Under the pieces are notes generated by a model. That model searched no databases. It was given only the letters and a program-made list of their open reading frames with translations, and was not told the DNA's origin. Positions 34,509-38,018 of a stretch of DNA of 38,018 nt are shown piece by piece (within the stretch, counting starts at the first letter, position 1; every line of letters starts with the position of its first letter). The DNA is from Candidatus Brocadiia bacterium (GTDB lineage: Bacteria > Planctomycetota > MHYJ01 > WSZJ01). Position numbers and translations under genes: made by a program. The stretch is from positions 1 to 38,018 of the forward strand of contig JABWAY010000003.1 in the NCBI GenBank assembly GCA_013360825.1, in the 5' to 3' direction.

Positions 34509-35606
34509 ATGCCATCGCGCAGATTGCCCTGGTCGGCGGAACCGAACGCCCTGACGGTCCTGCGCGGGGAAAAGCTCCTCGCGGGGACGCCGATCCTGGA
34601 CCTGACGGTGACCAACCCCACCCGGGCCGGGATCGCCTATCCGGAATCCGAGCTTCTCCGGGCGATCGCCGACCCCGCCCTGCTGCGCTACGAACCGACC
34701 CCGCGCGGACCCGAGGCGGCCCGCGCCGCCGTCGGCGCCCTCTACGGCGTCGGCGCGGAGCGCGTCCTGCTCACGGCCAGCACGAGCGAAGCGTACGCCC
34801 TCCTGTTCAAGATGCTCTGCGACCCGGGGGACGTCGTGCTCGTCCCGCAGCCCGGATACCCGCTCTTCGACCACCTGGCGGCGCTGGAAGGAGTCTCGGT
34901 CCGGCCCTGGCAGCTCGACCTCGACGCGGGGTGGGCCTCCCGGATCCCCCGGTCCGCGGGGGGCGCGAAGGCGCTGGTCGCCGTCAGCCCGAACAACCCC
35001 ACCGGGTCCTGCCTGGAACCCGCCGCGCTCGACGACGTCGCGCGCCTCGGGATCCCCCTGATCTCCGACGAGGTCTTCTCCGACTACGCCTTCGCGCCGC
35101 TTCCCCCTCCGGCGCGGAGCCGGACGGACATCCCCGTCTTCACGCTGGGGGGGCTCTCCAAGTCCGCGGGGCTGCCGCAGCTGAAGCTGGGCTGGATCGT
35201 GGCCACCGGCCCGGGCGCCCCGCAGGCGCTCGACCGCCTCGCCGCCGCCGCGGACGCCTACCTCTCCCCGTCCGCCCCCGTGCTCTGCGCCGCCCCCCGG
35301 CTGCTGGAACTTGCGCCGCGGATCCGCGAGGGGATCCGGGCCCGCCTCCAGGCGAACCTCGCCGTCCTGCGCGCAGTCCTTCCGGAGAGTCTCCGCGCCC
35401 CCCTCGGCGGCTGGAGCGCCGTGCTGGAACTCCCGGCGGAACGCACCGACGAAGAGTGGGCGCTCGCCCTTCTCAGGACCGACGGCGTCCTCGTGCATCC
35501 GGGGTACTTCTACGGTTTTCCGCGCGAGGCGTTCCTGGTCGTCAGCCTGCTGACCCCGGAGGAGACGTTCCGCGCGGGGTGCGGCCGGATCGCATCACGC
35601 CTTTGA
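34509..35606 (+). CDS. PLP-dependent class I/II aminotransferase
   Basis: A 365-residue fold-type I aminotransferase transferring amino groups between an amino acid and a keto acid. It shows PQPGYPLFDH, SPNNPTGS (cofactor-binding Asn), the Asp of ISDEVFSDY, and the Schiff-base Lys in GGLSKSAGLPQLKLGW. It lacks some N-terminal residues of the aspartate aminotransferase family but is complete for this compact group. Substrate is not predictable. The ATG at 34509 follows a short divergent gap; its end overlaps the convergent methyltransferase by 12 bases. Confidence 0.9.
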   Translation: MPSRRLPWSAEPNALTVLRGEKLLAGTPILDLTVTNPTRAGIAYPESELLRAIADPALLRYEPTPRGPEAARAAVGALYGVGAERVLLTASTSEAYALLFKMLCDPGDVVLVPQPGYPLFDHLAALEGVSVRPWQLDLDAGWASRIPRSAGGAKALVAVSPNNPTGSCLEPAALDDVARLGIPLISDEVFSDYAFAPLPPPARSRTDIPVFTLGGLSKSAGLPQLKLGWIVATGPGAPQALDRLAAAADAYLSPSAPVLCAAPRLLELAPRIREGIRARLQANLAVLRAVLPESLRAPLGGWSAVLELPAERTDEEWALALLRTDGVLVHPGYFYGFPREAFLVVSLLTPEETFRAGCGRIASRL

Positions 35607-36263
35607 GAAGAGGACCTGCCGGCCGGCCCAGGGGCGCGTGAACGCGACCCGGGGGCCCGCGCGCCAGCCGAGGGAGGCGATCGCGTCCACGAGGTCGTCC
35701 ACCCGCCGCCAGAAGAACGATTCGTAGCTCCCGGGCCCGCGTCCTTCGTCCGCCCCCTCCACGGCCTCGACCACGAATGTTCCTTCCGCCGTCAGGACCC
35801 GCGAGGCCTCTCCGCAGATCCGGTCGAGGTCGAGGACGTGATCGAGGGAGTTCGTGTACACCGCCCCGAACGCGCCGGCGCGGAAGGGGAGCCGGTGAAA
35901 GTCGCCGCGCAGCACGTCCGGATTCCGCGGCCCGGGGTTGAGGTCGATCCCGACCGCGGGAATGCCCGCGTCCCGGAATGCCCGCACCTCGGCCCCCAGG
36001 CGCGCCCCGAGGCAGAGCGCACGGCCCCGCACCGCGGGCAGCCTTGCGCGCAGCACCTCCCGGAACTCGCGCTCGTGTCCCTCGATGTTCTTCGTCACCG
36101 CCAGCTTCGCCGCCTGGTGCGCGACGTACGACGCGTAGTCCGGATAGGACCGGCGGGAAAGGGCGCCCTCGCCGGACCAGGGGAGATCCTTGAAACGTTT
36201 CCGGCGGCGGAAAGGCCACATGCCGGCATTGGACAACGCGCGGAGACACCGGTCGAGCCGCAA
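35595..36263 (-). CDS. Class I SAM-dependent methyltransferase
   Basis: A 222-residue protein with a Rossmann methyltransferase core. Motif I is degenerate (ALCLGARLGAEVRAF where DxGxGxG is usual), motif II is GIDLNPGP, and DFHRLPFRAGAFGAVYTNSLDHVLD provides motifs III-IV. The pattern is that of Methyltransf_11 proteins acting on small molecules or lipids. An internal ATG at 36219-36221 (MWPFRRRKRF) may be the true start, making 208 residues. Its 3' end overlaps the aminotransferase in the opposite direction. Confidence 0.8.
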   Translation of the reverse strand: MRLDRCLRALSNAGMWPFRRRKRFKDLPWSGEGALSRRSYPDYASYVAHQAAKLAVTKNIEGHEREFREVLRARLPAVRGRALCLGARLGAEVRAFRDAGIPAVGIDLNPGPRNPDVLRGDFHRLPFRAGAFGAVYTNSLDHVLDLDRICGEASRVLTAEGTFVVEAVEGADEGRGPGSYESFFWRRVDDLVDAIASLGWRAGPRVAFTRPWAGRQVLFSKA

Positions 36264-36303
36264 ATGACTTCGCCGCAGGGCGCCGGCGGTGTAGAAGCAA
36301 CCT

Positions 36304-37047
36304 GTGGAGCACCTTGAAGGATGGATCCAGGTTCTCGCCGCGCTGCGGGCGCGGCGGCGGAAATTCCAGTTGATACTCGCTTCTCAATCATCCCGCTCCG
36401 AAAACCTCGAGCGGGTGGTGGAGGAAGCGGGCCGGATGGCGGTGCCGGTTCGAAGGGCTCCCGCGGAGGAGCTCGACGCGATGGCGCACGGCCGGACCCA
36501 CGGGGGGGTGATCGCGGTCTGCTCCCCGCGGCCGCCGTCGCCACCGGAGGAGATGGACAATCTTCTCCGGGAGCGGCGGACGATCCTTCTCCTGCTCATC
36601 GAGGGGGTCGAGGATTCCAGGAACCTCGGATTCACCCTGCGCTCGGCGGACGCGCTCGGCGTGGACGCGGTCCTGCTGAAGAAGCACATCTGGGACTTCG
36701 ACCCGGTGGAGGTCTCCCGCGCCGCCAGCGGCGCCTGGGACTCCCTCCCGCTGTTCAAGGTCGACCGCGGCGCGGAGGAGATCGACCACCTCCGCAGGTC
36801 GGGAGTCCTTCTCTGGGGGTGCGTGCCGGGCTCGCGCCGGCCGGTCTGGGACGTCGACCTCCGCGGACGGGTCTGCCTCGCGATCGGCGGTGAAAAGCGC
36901 GGATTGTCCGCCGTCGTCCGCGAGCGCTGCGACGGCTTCGTGACCATCCCGATGCGCGAGGGCGCCACGTCCCTGTCCCTCTCGGCCGCGGCCACGGTCG
37001 TCCTCGCGGAGGCGGCCCGACAGCGGTCCGTCAGGCCAGCGCCCTGA
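36304..37047 (+). CDS. SpoU (TrmH)-family RNA 2'-O-methyltransferase
   Basis: A 247-residue SPOUT-class enzyme that methylates a ribose 2'-OH of rRNA or tRNA using SAM in a trefoil knot. The N-terminal substrate-binding domain (HLEGWIQVLAALRARRRKF ... RTHGGVIAVCSP) is present. Motif 1 (SRNLGFTLRSADALGVDAVL), motif 2 (LAIGGEKRGLS) and motif 3 (IPMREGATSLSLSAAATVVL) follow. Motif 3 has Ser where SLNVS usually has Asn. The start is a GTG at 36304 with a weak ribosome-binding site. Target nucleotide unknown; RlmB-like by layout. Confidence 0.88.
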   Translation: MEHLEGWIQVLAALRARRRKFQLILASQSSRSENLERVVEEAGRMAVPVRRAPAEELDAMAHGRTHGGVIAVCSPRPPSPPEEMDNLLRERRTILLLLIEGVEDSRNLGFTLRSADALGVDAVLLKKHIWDFDPVEVSRAASGAWDSLPLFKVDRGAEEIDHLRRSGVLLWGCVPGSRRPVWDVDLRGRVCLAIGGEKRGLSAVVRERCDGFVTIPMREGATSLSLSAAATVVLAEAARQRSVRPAP

Positions 37048-38018
37048 GTTTCTCCATCCGCTCCCGATCGTCCGGCGACGCATGGGCGAGCCACCCCGAG
37101 CCGGTCGCGCGCCGGATCGCGTCACGGGCCGTTTCGCGCGCCTTCCCGGCCTGTCCGGATTCGGCCTGAATGAGCGCCAGATCCGAGAGAACGTTCCAGA
37201 CCGGCCGGGTGGAGCCGAGCCTGAGGCGGTCCCAGGTCTCGCGCGCCTCGGCAATCAGCACCTCCGCCTCCCCGATCCGCCGCATGCGGAGCAGACAGAG
37301 CCCGGCGTTCCCCTGGTTCAGCGCCAGCGATTCGGTCGGGTCCCCCTTCTTCAGGATCGCCGCGGCCCGCAGCGCGTGCTCGAGCGCCTCCTCCAGCCTC
37401 CCCATCGTGAAATACGCCGCGCCGATGTTCCCGATGATCCGCGTCGCGTGCGTCATGTCGTCCATCTCCAGCGCCAGCGCCTCCGCTTCACGGTAGACCG
37501 CCAGCGCTTCCTCCGGCCTCCCGCTGTCGCGGAGAGCGAGCCCGTAGTTGTTCATGTGGAGCAGCATTCCGCGCTTCAGCCCCGCGTCCCGATGCGCCTG
37601 CACCGCCGCAAGGATCTCCGTGGCGGCGTCCCCGGGCCGCTTCATCTGGAGCATCATCAGCCCCCGGTTTCCCTGGCACTTCGCGACGAGCATGGGGAGC
37701 CCGAACCGGCGGAATTCATGGAGCGCCTGGTCGTTCAGGTCGAGCCAGTCGGTGGTTTCATTCGTGTGGTATCCGACGGCGGCTATGTTGAAGCGGATCA
37801 CCGCGGCGCGGAGCCGCATCCCGGAGGCCAGGGCCTCCTTCAGGGCCTGGTGGAGGCGCTCGAGCGCGGGCGCGTACCGCGACGCCAGGGTATCGACCTG
37901 GGTCGCGGCGGTCAGGACTTCCTGCCGTGCCGCGGCCGGCACGTCCGCGGGGAGGAGCCCGCAGGCCTCGTCGACGGTGCGCACCGCTTCCGCGATCGAC
38001 GATTCCGCGGCGAGGACG
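37031..38018 (-). CDS. TPR-repeat protein, N terminus beyond the window
   Basis: At least 328 residues of tandem helical hairpins with tetratricopeptide spacing (for example NYGLALRDSGRPEEALAVYR, NIGAAYFTMGRLEEALEHAL, NAGLCLLRMRRIGEAEVLI, DLALIQAESGQAGKARETA). The frame stays open to the right edge, so the start and any N-terminal domain (often a kinase, cyclase or HTH domain in such proteins) are missing; a GTG at 37982-37984 is only an internal candidate. TPR arrays mediate protein-protein contacts. Its 3' end overlaps the SpoU gene by 17 bases in the opposite direction. Confidence 0.8.
   Translation of the reverse strand, partial: VLAAESSIAEAVRTVDEACGLLPADVPAAARQEVLTAATQVDTLASRYAPALERLHQALKEALASGMRLRAAVIRFNIAAVGYHTNETTDWLDLNDQALHEFRRFGLPMLVAKCQGNRGLMMLQMKRPGDAATEILAAVQAHRDAGLKRGMLLHMNNYGLALRDSGRPEEALAVYREAEALALEMDDMTHATRIIGNIGAAYFTMGRLEEALEHALRAAAILKKGDPTESLALNQGNAGLCLLRMRRIGEAEVLIAEARETWDRLRLGSTRPVWNVLSDLALIQAESGQAGKARETARDAIRRATGSGWLAHASPDDRERMEKLRALA

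Noticed and set aside
1-38018. tRNA, rRNA, CRISPR arrays, insertion sequences, attachment sites
   Set aside because: No cloverleaf, rRNA core motif, spaced direct repeats, transposase or paired terminal repeats were seen on reading both strands; a covariance-model search would be decisive for small RNAs.

Overview
The window is a GC-rich bacterial fragment with tightly packed genes. Layout and gene content (a 13-gene nuo operon, secreted CAP-domain proteins, FHA/GAF signalling, HEAT- and TPR-like proteins) suggest an uncultivated member of the Planctomycetota or a neighbouring phylum. This is an inference; no rRNA marker is present. No tRNA, rRNA, CRISPR array or insertion sequence was recognised.

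Region 1 (1-2869, + strand): a DnaA-type initiator that lacks domain I, a 67-residue lipoprotein behind a perfect TATAAT box, and an ORF that begins as an FHA-GAF regulator and ends, in frame, as the last ~130 residues of a copper-type P1B ATPase. That ORF is almost certainly a fusion point between two unrelated genes. An assembly chimera near 2447-2480 is the simplest explanation, so everything left of it may come from another locus or organism.

Region 2 (2880-8899): a secreted protein with helical repeats, leucyl aminopeptidase (pepA), a 73-residue membrane-anchored protein with one DnaJ-like zinc module, a coupled pair of glycosyltransferases, a secreted CAP-domain protein, and a secreted, extremely Lys/Glu/Arg-rich protein. 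A hairpin terminator closes this side.

Region 3 (9110-22098, - strand): nuoABCDEFGHJKLMN, encoding respiratory complex I. Nearly all genes overlap by ATGA or TGATG. nuoI is missing. nuoC and nuoH have no ATG that gives a full-length product; both have a CTG preceded by a Shine-Dalgarno sequence. NuoG has a proline-rich insertion inside its [2Fe-2S] domain. A sigma70-like promoter lies upstream of nuoA.

Region 4 (22297-32635): a secreted alpha/beta hydrolase with Gly in place of the nucleophile Ser, a NUDIX hydrolase, an unknown propeller-like protein, an acetyl-CoA-synthetase-type enzyme, a lipoprotein of the DUF255/YyaL family, and two tandem paralogous secreted CAP-type proteins.

Region 5 (32673-38018): a fusion of an apparently inactive isochorismatase-fold domain with an intact phosphotransferase/kinase domain, divergent from a PLP aminotransferase, then a SAM methyltransferase, a SpoU RNA methyltransferase and a TPR protein cut by the window end. 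The most interesting items are the FHA-GAF/ATPase junction, the nuo operon without nuoI, and the pseudo-isochorismatase/kinase fusion.
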